NCBI GenBank assembly: GCA_963971305.1
Contig: OZ020306.1
Span: forward strand, 1,666,842-1,730,841
DNA from: Arcuatula senhousia
Taxonomy: Eukaryota > Mollusca > Bivalvia > Mytilida > Mytilidae
DNA length: 64,000 nucleotides
Direction: 5' to 3'
The notes under the pieces: model-generated
The model's database searches: none
What the model was told of the DNA's origin: nothing
Seen by the model: the letters and a program-made list of their open reading frames with translations, nothing else
Shown: one piece after another, positions 47,101-56,426 of the stretch
How the letters are laid out: each line of letters begins with the position of its first letter
Numbering within the stretch: the stretch's first letter is position 1
Position numbers and translations under genes: made by a program

Positions 47101-50100
47101 GGATATCCGATATCGCACCGACTATTTTAAAAGTATGAGTGATTTGATCTCTAAAGGATTTGTAGAGAAGGTAGAAACGACGAACAGTGAAAACGCGTGG
47201 TATATCCCACACCACGGGGTTTACCACCCCCAAAAACCAGAAAAGATACGTGTGGTTTTCGACTGCAGCGCGAGATATCAGGGAGAATCATTAAATGACC
47301 ACCTGCTGCAGGGACCAGATTTGACTAACTCTTTAATAGGCGTATTATGTAGATTTCGACAAGAGCAGATCGCAGTAGTTTGTGACATCGAACAAATGTT
47401 TCTGCAATTCAGAGTCAAACCTGAGCATCGCCATTATCTACAATTTTTGTGGTGGGACGATAACGATTTAACAAAGGACCCGTGTGAATATCGAATGGCA
47501 GTACATTTATTTGGGGCCGCGTCCTCCCCTGGTTGTGCGAACTTTGGTCTGAAACAGATCGCGAATGATTATGAACACTTGTACGGTTCTGAGGTTGCCG
47601 ACTTCATTCGGAAAAACTTCTACGTTGATGATGGTTTAAAATCCGTTTCTAGTGTTGAATCCGCTGTACATTTGATTGAGAATAGTAAGCAGTTATGCGA
47701 AGAAGGTGGTTTGAGACTTCATAAGTTTTGTTCGAATTCGAAGGAAGTTATTAAGCGAATTCCCGTTGAAGACCGCGCAAAGGACGTAGCGAATATCGAC
47801 CTTTCAGTTGACAAACTTCCATCCACTAAGACACTTGGTGTTCAGTGGTGCGTCGAATCCGATACCTTTCAATTTCGTATTACGTTGAACAATAAACCGT
47901 CGACGAGAAGAGGTATTCTATCAGTCCTCTCTTCAGTTTATGATCCTCTCGGATTCATATCACCTGTGATTTTGATCGGGAAGCGAATTCTTCAAGAATG
48001 TTGTAGCGATGGACATGATTGGGACGACACCCTTCCGGAAGAGATTGTTCAACAATGGGACCATTGGCGTAGAGATATTCATCATTTAGCGAATGTTAAC
48101 ATACCGAGATGCGTCAAACCGGATGACTTTGGAAAAATTACGAATTGTGAAATCCATCATTTTTCGGATGCCAGTACGTCAGGTTATGGTCAATGCTCGT
48201 ACTTAAGACTGATTGATGAAAACCGAAATACTCATTGCTCACTTTTAATGAGTAAAGCGAGGGTCGTACCACGTAAACCGATCACGATTCCGCGTCTAGA
48301 ATTATCGGCAGCGGTTACATCAGTGAAAATTAGTTCTCTGCTGGCACATGAGCTAGAGTATGACAACATTACCGAATGGTTCTGGACAGATAGTAGCATA
48401 GTTCTTGGATATATCTCGAATGAAAGCCGTCGTTTTCATGTTTTTGTCGCCAACAGGGTCCAGGAAATTCGCGATAGAACGAATCCGGAGCAGTGGAAAT
48501 ATGTGGACACAAAAAACAATCCGGCCGATATGACTTCACGAGGCGTATTTGCGGAAGAACTTATCAGCAAGGACATTTGGTTTAAGGGACCTGACTTTTT
48601 GTGGACGAATGAACCATTCCCTATCGACGATTCGAAACCGAATGTTGATCCTACTGACCCAGAAGTTAAGAAAGTTTCTGTTCGTTTGACTAAGGTTTTG
48701 CCAGAGCAGGATACGATTATTGATCGTTTCGAGCAGTTTTCTGACTGGGATAGACTCAAACGAAGTATAGCGATTATTTTGAAGTTAAAAGATCGTTTAA
48801 CATTAAAATCTGATACGAAAACCGAATCTGTTCTTCCGATAGTAGTAGAAGACATGCGACGTGCGGAACTCGAAGTTATTAAACTTATACAAAACAAAGT
48901 GTTTAAGGAAGAAATGGACATTTTACGGAAGTATAAAGTAGATTCGAATGACAGAGAATTCGTAAGAACACGAAATGTAGCGATGAAACAGAAATCGTCA
49001 CTATACAAACTCGATCCGTTCATAGATGAATTTGGTATTCTTCGAGTTGGAGGCCGTATTCGGCATGCGAATTTCAGCGAAAACTTGCAACATCCGATTT
49101 TGTTACCAAAACAGTCTCACATTACTAATTTAATTGTGCGATATTTTCACACAAAAGCTCAACATCAAGGTCGAGGAATTACTATGAACTTGATCAGATC
49201 TAGTGGATTTTGGATTATCAACTGCAACTCTGTAGTTTCTAGCTATATTTCAAAATGTGTCACTTGCCGCAAACTACGTAGTCCACCTCAAGTTCAGAAA
49301 ATGTCAGACTTGCCATCAGACAGACTTCAGTGTGCTCCGCCATTTACTTATTGTGGCGTCGACTTGTTTGGACCTTTTATTATCAGAGAAGGACGTAAAG
49401 ATCTTAAGAGATACGGTGTGCTATTCACATGTTTGTCTTCTCGCGCAATACATTTAGAGACAGCTAATTCATTAGACACCAGCTCCTTTATTAACGCTCT
49501 CCGAAGGTTTATTTCGCTAAGAGGACCCGTTCGACAATTGAGATGCGACCAAGGCACAAACTTTATAGGAGCCGACCGAGAATTCCGAAGTGAAATTAGT
49601 GACATGAACTTAGATCAAATCCGTCAGTTTCTACGCGGAGAAAGCTGCGACTTTATTCAGTTCAAGATGAACGTTCCATCAGCCAGTCATATGGGTGGTG
49701 CCTGGGAAAGGCAAATTCGCTCTGTGAGAAATGTTCTTGCAATGTTACTTAACCAACTTGGTACACAACTTGACGATGAATCGTTGCGCACCTTAATGTC
49801 AGAGGCCGCTGCAATCGTAAACAGCCGACCACTCACTGTAAACAATCTTAACGATCCACTTTCTTTAGAACCATTAACTCCAAATCACCTCCTTACGATG
49901 AAAACTAACATTATCTTACCTCCACCTGGACATTTTCTACGAAACGACGTTTATTTTACAAAGCGATGGCGTAGAGTTCAATTCATAGTTAATGAGTTTT
50001 GGTCACGTTGGAGAAAGGAATTTCTTTCGGCTTTACAATCAAGACAAAAGTGGGTTGCTCCGAAGAGGAATATGAGTGTAGGCGACATCGTTATCGTGAA

Positions 50101-50317
50101 AGACGACAACGCTCCGAGAAATCTTTGGCATTTAGGCCGAATCATTAAAACGTACCCGGAGAACGATAGACTTGTCCGCAAAGTTAGACTTATTGTTGGA
50201 ACTTCGAACTTGGATCGAAATGGAGTGCGGAAAACCAAACTTTCAGAATTTGATCGTCCAATACATAAGCTTGTGTTACTGAAGGAGACCGAGGAATTCC
50301 CCACCGAAGAGCCATGA
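44126..50317 (+). CDS. BEL/Pao Gag-Pol polyprotein, intact
   Basis: 2063 aa, unbroken. N-terminal coiled-coil-like, charged region (1-340). Gag domain from about 350 (PPPEPPIFNGDPLKYPAWK, the DUF1759 type). Zinc knuckles near 588-650 (CVFCELKGHSVSTC, CFGCLETGHLSKLC, CSICSKRHPTPLH). Aspartic protease near 725 (ALLDTQSDTTFI; the DTQSD variant is usual in this clade). RT from about 1040 (VVFDCSARYQGESLNDHLL; catalytic FYVDDGLKS at about 1165). RNase H near 1342 (HHFSDASTSGYG). Integrase HHCC zinc region near 1660-1710 and DDE core from about 1743 (GVDLFGP; CDQGTNF; SHMGGAWERQIRS). C-terminal WHLGRIIKTYP segment. All catalytic residues are present. Confidence 0.95.
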   Translation: MANSESEQTRRSSERTRVPTEKGLFWQLETLQTNLRRAVSAWRSKFSALTILLSDSKDIDEIRKGRDDLGECFNEISNLTNHIRRLISQNQSIVNEHPDLLRDIELEINQKYEAYETDNLKLVTDISYCLRDLEDEKQDVKSFRSTSRRSERSHLSRTSRISNLSQRSDIAMKAVELKTKLRYMDSESKAKLELDKIQTKRELESTEAKLEVLEQSTGGSVLDEAKRTLPKVDMIGKFLDQTDYRPVVRDKSPEVRSKIIEPKFHESGIKPSPSLNPEARVFKPSDNARKQEQSSEHTSKRVNTTKSNDEYAPVHDRNIRNDDTARSSDQKYSSNDVSDLCKDFAEQVNLSRLPPPEPPIFNGDPLKYPAWKASFQTLIEQKRIPTLERMHYLSKYVSESVREVIENFFLVSSDNAYSEAKALLDQRYGDPFVISNAFRDRLENWPKIPSRDCIGLRKFSDFLKQCLSAMNSMKVLNVLNDDRENRKLLLKLPDWLVTRWARVVSMYKRDNAEFPPFKVFCEFIDQESNIANDPVTSLNSIKTEPSSMSKVGESKNFSRNPNKNPKPFTPRRTALATSAQPEAAKFKTCVFCELKGHSVSTCRQFLEKSVADRKEIAKKKGLCFGCLETGHLSKLCQNRATCSICSKRHPTPLHGDRIKSEKLESRDNKNETVSSQTGAVLLNHSKTGSKSSMIVPVYVFQLFNFVVICISHSENPTREKLVYALLDTQSDTTFILDDTQRALGLSGTNVKLSLSTMHSENSVVDSRKLKGLQVRGFDSSLTISLPTVYSRSIMPASKSHIPTADMARRWPELERISDKLMPVKDIEFGLLIGYNCARALTPREVIPTVNNGPYAQRTDLGWGIVGVVDPNYVEDDSAGYSHRVISLEVPNAVATDYAENASVLYCSRNRVKELRPIEVNQLFELDFSDRHLNKPSLSVDDRRFLDVLSDGIKRDGKHYEMPLPFKGSDPTLPNNKSLAIQRLECLKKRFRKDIRYRTDYFKSMSDLISKGFVEKVETTNSENAWYIPHHGVYHPQKPEKIRVVFDCSARYQGESLNDHLLQGPDLTNSLIGVLCRFRQEQIAVVCDIEQMFLQFRVKPEHRHYLQFLWWDDNDLTKDPCEYRMAVHLFGAASSPGCANFGLKQIANDYEHLYGSEVADFIRKNFYVDDGLKSVSSVESAVHLIENSKQLCEEGGLRLHKFCSNSKEVIKRIPVEDRAKDVANIDLSVDKLPSTKTLGVQWCVESDTFQFRITLNNKPSTRRGILSVLSSVYDPLGFISPVILIGKRILQECCSDGHDWDDTLPEEIVQQWDHWRRDIHHLANVNIPRCVKPDDFGKITNCEIHHFSDASTSGYGQCSYLRLIDENRNTHCSLLMSKARVVPRKPITIPRLELSAAVTSVKISSLLAHELEYDNITEWFWTDSSIVLGYISNESRRFHVFVANRVQEIRDRTNPEQWKYVDTKNNPADMTSRGVFAEELISKDIWFKGPDFLWTNEPFPIDDSKPNVDPTDPEVKKVSVRLTKVLPEQDTIIDRFEQFSDWDRLKRSIAIILKLKDRLTLKSDTKTESVLPIVVEDMRRAELEVIKLIQNKVFKEEMDILRKYKVDSNDREFVRTRNVAMKQKSSLYKLDPFIDEFGILRVGGRIRHANFSENLQHPILLPKQSHITNLIVRYFHTKAQHQGRGITMNLIRSSGFWIINCNSVVSSYISKCVTCRKLRSPPQVQKMSDLPSDRLQCAPPFTYCGVDLFGPFIIREGRKDLKRYGVLFTCLSSRAIHLETANSLDTSSFINALRRFISLRGPVRQLRCDQGTNFIGADREFRSEISDMNLDQIRQFLRGESCDFIQFKMNVPSASHMGGAWERQIRSVRNVLAMLLNQLGTQLDDESLRTLMSEAAAIVNSRPLTVNNLNDPLSLEPLTPNHLLTMKTNIILPPPGHFLRNDVYFTKRWRRVQFIVNEFWSRWRKEFLSALQSRQKWVAPKRNMSVGDIVIVKDDNAPRNLWHLGRIIKTYPENDRLVRKVRLIVGTSNLDRNGVRKTKLSEFDRPIHKLVLLKETEEFPTEEP

Positions 50318-50378
50318 TTTGACTATGTTGTATAACAATTTTTGTAAAATTTTTAACGATCAAAATTTTGAGGAGCCA

Positions 50379-50779
50379 TGTTACTGACATTCTTTAATTT
50401 CGAATTTAATTTTTTGTTTCCTTGTTTTAGTATTTCATTCCCCTGTGATTTTTATACCCTTTAAATTTTTGGAAAAAGCGAAACGTGCGATAATATGAAA
50501 ATTTGTAGAACACCCCAATGCAAAAAGGTACTATTTTTTACTGTTTTATATGTCATATCATTGTCTTATTGTATGAAAACTGTAGGGTTGATCATTTGAC
50601 TTTCATTTGTTTTATTTTTCTTTGTAGTTTTCACGTACACCTGCGATTTTTGTGTAATCTTTTTCCAACTTGCTGAAACTGATTTTCCTGCGAACCAATG
50701 TAACATTTGTATTTGAGCTGTCAAGAATAAACGAATTTGTAAGACGTTGAGTTATCTACGAAAGCCAGCGAACATTACA
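50379..50779 (+). repeat. 3' LTR of the BEL/Pao element
   Basis: 401 bp. Compared with the 5' LTR it has an extra AATGC-type 5-bp insert after ACACCCC and one A-to-G change (TTTGAGCTGTC). The purine-rich GAGGAGCCA just before it is the likely polypurine tract. AATAAA at 50726-50731. Confidence 0.95.
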
Positions 50780-51546
50780 GGCAAAGTTTACCAAAACGCA
50801 CCTCCTGTTTTTAATTTTAGGTAAACAAATGACTATAGTAAACAAATGTTTCAGTATCAAAAGTGTCAACGTCTTTGCGGGAATGGGGTTCTTTAGATGG
50901 TTCTTTTTCTTTATTTCTAAAAAGATTTTATTCCTCATCTGGGATGTGGAACTCCGTCATATATGAGAGCAAAAAGAGGATACATCTGTTCTGTTTCTAC
51001 TTTCATATTGTAATGTGGAGAGTTTTTGTCACATGTATTTAGAAAAAAAATATTTGTCAACCTTTAATTATTAGAATAATGCCGTGCTCGCAGTTAGGCA
51101 AGGCCTATTTCATATTATAAATGATTCTTTTTTTTGCAAAATTACACATATTATACATTGTTACTAATCCTGGTATTCAATTGTTTTATCTGCTTTTGTT
51201 TATTTCTTGTTTCATGACAATGAAATTCCCAATGTACACTTGGAAATAAAACTTTTATAATTCTAAAAACAGAAATTGTATATGTTTTTACTTTTTTTAG
51301 AAGAGGGGGGTCATTTTACGTTTTCTAACACTTTTAATATAAGGTGGTAATTGATACCTCGACTATTTTTTTTATAAAGCAGTGGACTATACAATTAAAT
51401 AGATTTTAACATTTCGAATTAAAATGAACATAAATTTAAAGGTCAGAAAATCAGTTAAGTGGAGGTCAAACAATTTAATATTTAACCTCATAATTTTGAC
51501 CTGATTTCTGGACAATGTTTAACACCATTATGTTATGCTGCGTTTA

Positions 51547-53963
51547 CAAAGACCGGATTTTTGAAACTTTTCAAGTCTATCTTTGGAGTTCGGACTTTTG
51601 CATTAATCATGCTAATAAACAACTTGAAATCACTTTCAATGTATCTCAGACCAGTATTCAAATACTTAAGAATGAATACCAAGAAAAACTGGGAATGTTA
51701 TAGAGTACAACGCAATTATGTTAATAAATTAAGAAGGCATTCAATTAGACAGTATTTTATTGAGAGGTGTTATGGTGGACCAAAACAAAAGCATTTCTGG
51801 CCTACAATTAAACCATATCTAACCAATAAAGGTAGCTTTTTGAAAATTATATAATTGTTCTTTGCAATGACAGTCAGATAATTAACAATCAATCTGATGT
51901 TGCAGAAATATTTTATAATTGTTTGTACATGTAGCTAAAGACATTGGAAGTGGTAACTGCCCAGCAGATGTAAACCATCCAAGTATAACAGCAATTGCTG
52001 ATAATTGTAACATCCAAGGTAATCTGAATTTTGTTCCAATAGAAAGTGAGTTTGTTGAAAAGCAAATAAAAAAATTAATGTAAATAAAGCAACAGGAATA
52101 GATGGTATATCTGTATTTTTTTTTTAATTGGTAGTCCTGCTCTGCTTGAACCAATTAACAAACTTGTAAATAAATATATTACTACATCTACGTTTCCTGA
52201 CGCTCTTAAAAAAGCTTAGGTAGTACCACTACATAAGAAAAATAGTCAGTTAGATGTAGGAAACTAAAGACCAGTCAGTATCCTGCCTGCTATGTCAAAG
52301 GTTTTCGAGAGAGCCATCTACCAGCAGCTTATTGATTATTTTGACACTATATTTCATCCTTCTCTTTCGGCATTTAGACCAGGCTACGGCTGTAATAAAG
52401 CATTGTTAAAAGTAATTGAGGACTGGAAAAAGGCAGTCAATGAAAACAAATTTGTTGCTGCTGTGTTGATGGACCTTTCGAAGGCCATCGACTGTCTGCC
52501 ACATGATTTGTTATTATAAAAACTTAAAGCTTATGGTTTACATGAAAATGCAATTAGTCGTTGTTTAGTCATTAGTCAAATAGATCTCAGTGTGTTAAAG
52601 TTGGTTCTGTATTAAGTTCATGGCAAAATATTTATAAAGGGGTTCCCCAAGGATCTATACTAGGGCCTGTACTATTTAACCTTTTTCTAAACGACATGTT
52701 TTTGCTTCGTAAAGGAAGGCACATGCAGATGATAACACATTGTCACACTCAGGAACTTGCATCAATGGATTAGTCAATATTTTGAAGAATGAAAGTGCTG
52801 TTTTAACTAATTGGTTTTCTGGTAATCAGATGAAGGCTAATCCAGATAAATTTCAGGCTTTTGTCGTTGGGAAGAAAACAAAAAGTAGGGATATTAAATT
52901 CACTTTGGATGGGAATGAAATTCTCTGTGAAGATGAAGTAAAGCTCCTGGGGGTGACAATTGACTATCAACTCAAGTTTGAGTTTGACTTACATATTTCA
53001 AATATTTACAGAAAAGCGTCAAGGCAGTTAAATGTACTTCAACGAATTGGAAAACACTTATCAAAATTGGGCAGGTTGACTATTTATTATTCTTATATTC
53101 TTTCAAATTTTAATTATTGTCCTGTGATTTGGCATTTTTGTGGGGAAAATAATACCAAAAAGATGGAAAAAATAGAAGAAAATGCCTTGCGCTTCATTTA
53201 TGAAAAATATGATTGTACTTATGAAGAACTTTTATACATATCAAGCTTACCTTCACTTAAAATAAGACGTCCTAGAACAGGTTTTCAAAATTATACACAA
53301 ACTCTCACCTGTTTACTTATATGATATTATAAAATTTAAACAATATAATTATTCCTTTTGAAAAGAAAATCTGGTTGAAGTTCCGAAGGTAAGAACCACA
53401 GGATGTGGCCTCCACTCAATAAGATATGCTAGAGCCACTCTCTGGAATGAGCTGTCAAAGGAAATTCATGCCCAGACCAATTTGGACCAGTTTAAAAATA
53501 TGATCAATAACTGGAATGGAAGCTCATGCAGATGTGGCTCCTGCAGATCTTAATCCTGTTGGTCTATATTATTATATGTTTTATATTTTTATGCTTTGTA
53601 ATTGTGCAATGTATGTAGTATTGTGCTTTACCTTGATATGTGCATGTTGTATCGTGCTTTATGTTACTATATGCTTTTTGCACTAGTTTCTTTGTGTGCT
53701 TGACTGCATGTGCTTTGTTGTACTTAATGTGCTATTGTACTTTAAACTTATTTGTTTTAACTAAGTATGTGTATAGCTTAGTAAATCAACATACATGCAT
53801 TTTATGCGCTCACCTGTATGATTCTTATTATCTTACTTTAATTTGCTTTGTGTTTTATGTTGTATCCATTTATGTGTTGGTCGGCAAAAAGTTCTACAGA
53901 GCTTACGTTTATTCTGTTTGTATTAACCCGACTTCAAATAAAGTTCTTAGTCTTAGTCTTAGT
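51547..53963 (+). pseudogene. Decayed LINE reverse transcriptase, block 2 copy
   Basis: Same element as 30003-32882, duplicated with the block. Best-preserved stretches: AMSKVFERAIYQQLIDYFD, FRPGYGCNKALLKVIEDWKK, VLMDLSKAIDCLPHDLLL and a 194-codon open piece from 52740 with NQMKANPDKFQAF, LGVTIDYQLKFEFDLHIS, SNFNYCPVIWHFCGEN and ALRFIYEKYDCTYEELLY. A deletion after RRPRT shifts the end. The (TCTTAG)n tail is at 53944-53963. It lacks the 427-bp retrocopy. Confidence 0.85.
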
Positions 53964-54014
53964 ATATGCCAATTCATTTTTCTTGTATTTTCATCTTTCT
54001 GTTCACTACTTACT

Positions 54015-54591
54015 GACAAGATATGATAAGTGCTAAATTTGGCCCCCTAATTTACCATTTTTTTTAAAATAATTGAACTGAAGTTAAATTATTCTAGATC
54101 AGTTCTTAGATGAACAAGGTATGGTAAAATAACATTAATTTTAACTAAATCTTGATTATTATGTCACAGTGACGTCATCAAATTATGTGAAAATGGCATT
54201 TTTGTGAAAAAAGTGTAAAAATCATGCAAATTTTGAGTAGTTTTTGGCGAATTTAACTATGAGCCACACAGAGTAACACAAAGATATTTATGTGGTCTCT
54301 TGCTATATCAAAAATGATTATATACATAAATTATTGTAGTGGTACTCTGTGTGGCTCATAGTTTAATTTGCTGAAAACCACTTCAAAATTGCAGGTTTTT
54401 TACAGTTTTTCACCAAATCACGATTTTTAAGCCACTTTGGGTAATCGTTTCAACACCATAATGGATCACTTTAAACAAAATGATGCTGATATAGTAAAGT
54501 TTAACTAATTTTAAGTATATATCACATACTTTTAGCTCATTTTGATAATTTCAAAATTGGGGGCAAAATTGGGCCCTTATCATACCTTGTC
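54015..54591. mobile_element. 577-bp near-palindromic MITE
   Basis: Ends GACAAGATATGATAAG and the complement of GACAAGGTATGATAAG. Internal arms also pair (AACTATGAGCCACACAGAGT near 54256 with its complement near 54340-54365), so nearly the whole element folds on itself. Block 1 reads TTACTGTAAATTTC at the site and lacks it. Confidence 0.8.
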
Positions 54592-55200
54592 CTTTCAAAA
54601 CGAACTTGTGTTTTGTAGCCACCATATGTCCGAAGTGAAAATTTGGCTTATATTAATTGGTGAATGTCCACTGGGCACAGAAAAAAAAAGTTTCAAAACG
54701 GGTTTCTCAGCAATCAGGTGTTGCCCATTAATAAGTCTTGAATTAAAGAAACACACGTCAGGGTTAGCTTCAATTATGTAGCTCCTTTGACATTTTTGGT
54801 TGAGCGGAGCTACAATGTGGTCCTATACTCGTACTGGAGCTATGTCGAACACTAATTACACCGGGCATATTTCCATCCACTAGAAGTAATAATATTTGGT
54901 ACTTTAAATGTTGGTAAGATTATACCAAATACATATTAAGTTAAATATTTTAAAACCCTTTGTATAAGATTTTAGTTTTTCGTGAAAAGATTAATTTTTG
55001 AAGACTTTTGATCTTGAACTTTGAATTGAAGTCCAGGATCACAATATTGAATTTTCTTTTCATTTAACAAATCAATAGTAAACAGTTGTTTAAAATTAAA
55101 ATTAAAAAACGACTATTTTTATTTGGGGTGTTTAAGTAATTCTGAACCCTTTTGTAAGTTAAACGAAAAAACTAGCTTTGCTCCATTACAGGACCGCATT

Positions 55201-55579
55201 ATAGCTCCGCCCAACCAAATGAGATACATAGCTCCGCCCAACCAAAGGAAATACATAGCTCCTCCCAACCAAAGGAGATACATAGCTCCGCCCAACCAAA
55301 AGGAGATACATAGCTCCGCCCAACCAAAGGAGATACATAGCTCCGCCCAACCAAAGGAGATACATAGCTCCGCCAAACCAAAGGAGATACATAGCTCCGC
55401 CAAACCAAAGGAGATACATGGCTCCGCCCAACCAAAGGAGATACATAGCTCCGCCAAACCAAAGGAGATACATAGCTCCGCCAAACCAAAGGAGATACAT
55501 TGCTCCGCCCAACCAAAGGAGATACATAGCTCCGCCCAACCAAAGGAAATACATAGCTCCGCCCAACCAAAGGAACTAC
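55201..55579. repeat. 27-bp minisatellite, 14 units
   Basis: Fourteen units of ATAGCTCCGCCCAACCAAAG plus GAGATAC, all 27 bp except the fourth (28 bp). It begins about 35 bp after the right end of duplication block 2. Because 27 is a multiple of three and the unit has no stop in several frames, long ORFs appear on both strands (APPNQRRYI or LWLGGAMYL repeats); these are not evidence of genes. A single inverted copy of the unit is near 54795-54815 and 33145-33165. Confidence 0.9.
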
Positions 55580-56426
55580 ATTATTGTAGCTAATGTCAGG
55601 GTAAGAGCTGGACCTTAGACAATATTATAACAAAGTTCCACGTAATAAGACTAGTGTCGATATACATTGTTGTCCTCTGAGGCGTTTTTGTCTATTCAAG
55701 ACACAAGCAAAGGGCTTTACCTTAAAAAGATAATTGTGAGTGAAAAAAAAAACGAATAAAAATATGTGAACAGAAACATTATGACATATTTATAGATCTT
55801 AGAAAGAAAAAAAATGCCGAACTTGAACCCCTACGACTGTCTTTGTCTACGCCAGATGAGTTTCGTCTATTCACGACACATGATGACAGCGGACGCGCTT
55901 AACCAAAAAGATCAAAAGCGAGCACTGCATGAATTAGTAGAGAACAATCTAACAAAAATATGCAGAAATGACTAAGAACCAGTCTAATTAGGAAGAAGAT
56001 AAGAGAGCCAATTTGAAATTTAAAAGGACAATTTCATAACTTTGGTGTGTTCCTTCACAGAAACATGTTGATAGTGCAATTTATCAAAAATACGTTCATT
56101 GACAATTATCTTTAAAAATTATCAATCATCTGCATCGTTCCATCATTTCAAAATTAATCATGAGAAGATTGAATAATATTTGGATAATGCAATCGAAATT
56201 ACAATAATCGTGATTTTTTAAATTGTCCAAGTCTAAGGATCGTTTTTTAAAATCTAAAATAAATCTTATCCGTTTTGTTTGAAAATTTACAACGGACAAT
56301 AGATTTTAATTCTCTTTCGATAAAAATGGAAATGACGAACACAATTACACGTAGCATTAACGAGGTATAAATTACGAATGACTTAAATTACTTAAACACT
56401 AATGTTATTTTAGGTAGACAGAAAAC
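55580..56426. other. Upstream region of gene D
   Basis: No gene seen. 55660-55930 holds two similar short blocks (GTCTATTCAAGACACA; GTCTATTCACGACACA), remnants of a dispersed repeat. TATAAATTA at 56366-56374 may be the TATA box of gene D, about 60 nt before the ATG; alternatively TTTTAG|GTAGACAG before the ATG is a splice acceptor, as in genes B and C. Confidence 0.45.

Larger units (their letters stand above)
43229..50779 (+). mobile_element. Complete BEL/Pao LTR retrotransposon
   Basis: LTRs 43229-43624 and 50379-50779, beginning TGTTACTGACATTC and ending ACATTACA (TG...CA), flanked by the target duplication GGCAA (43224-43228, 50780-50784). The empty site is visible in block 1 near 29310. 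A single ORF of 2063 codons lies between. The LTRs differ by one substitution and one 5-bp indel, so the insertion is recent and may still be mobile. No env ORF. Confidence 0.95.
42853..51091. mobile_element. GCGAGCACA element split by the BEL/Pao insertion
   Basis: Block 2 copy of the element at 28945-29612: left part 42853-43228, right part 50785-51091. The BEL/Pao retrotransposon sits between them with a 5-bp duplication. Confidence 0.65.
36035..55165 (+). repeat. Segmental duplication, block 2
   Basis: Direct paralogue of 9766-33505, with anchor pairs as listed there. Block-2-specific insertions: 37257-37811, about 37972-38825, the BEL/Pao element 43229-50779, and 54015-54591. Block 2 lacks seven insertions found in block 1. 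Confidence 0.85.

Noticed and set aside
44020..50390. Minus-strand ORFs of 66-195 codons under the BEL/Pao polyprotein
   Set aside because: Shadows of the real plus-strand frame.
51547..53963. The LINEs at 30-33 kb and 51.5-54 kb as two separate insertions
   Set aside because: They share stops, flanks and tail and lie at matching points of the two duplication blocks, so they are one insertion copied by duplication.
55201..55579. CRISPR-like array
   Set aside because: Units are contiguous without unique spacers, in a eukaryotic context.
55119..55618. Five overlapping ORFs of 66-156 codons encoding nonapeptide repeats
   Set aside because: They follow from a 27-bp minisatellite with no stop in several frames on both strands; no start context, splice signals or domain.
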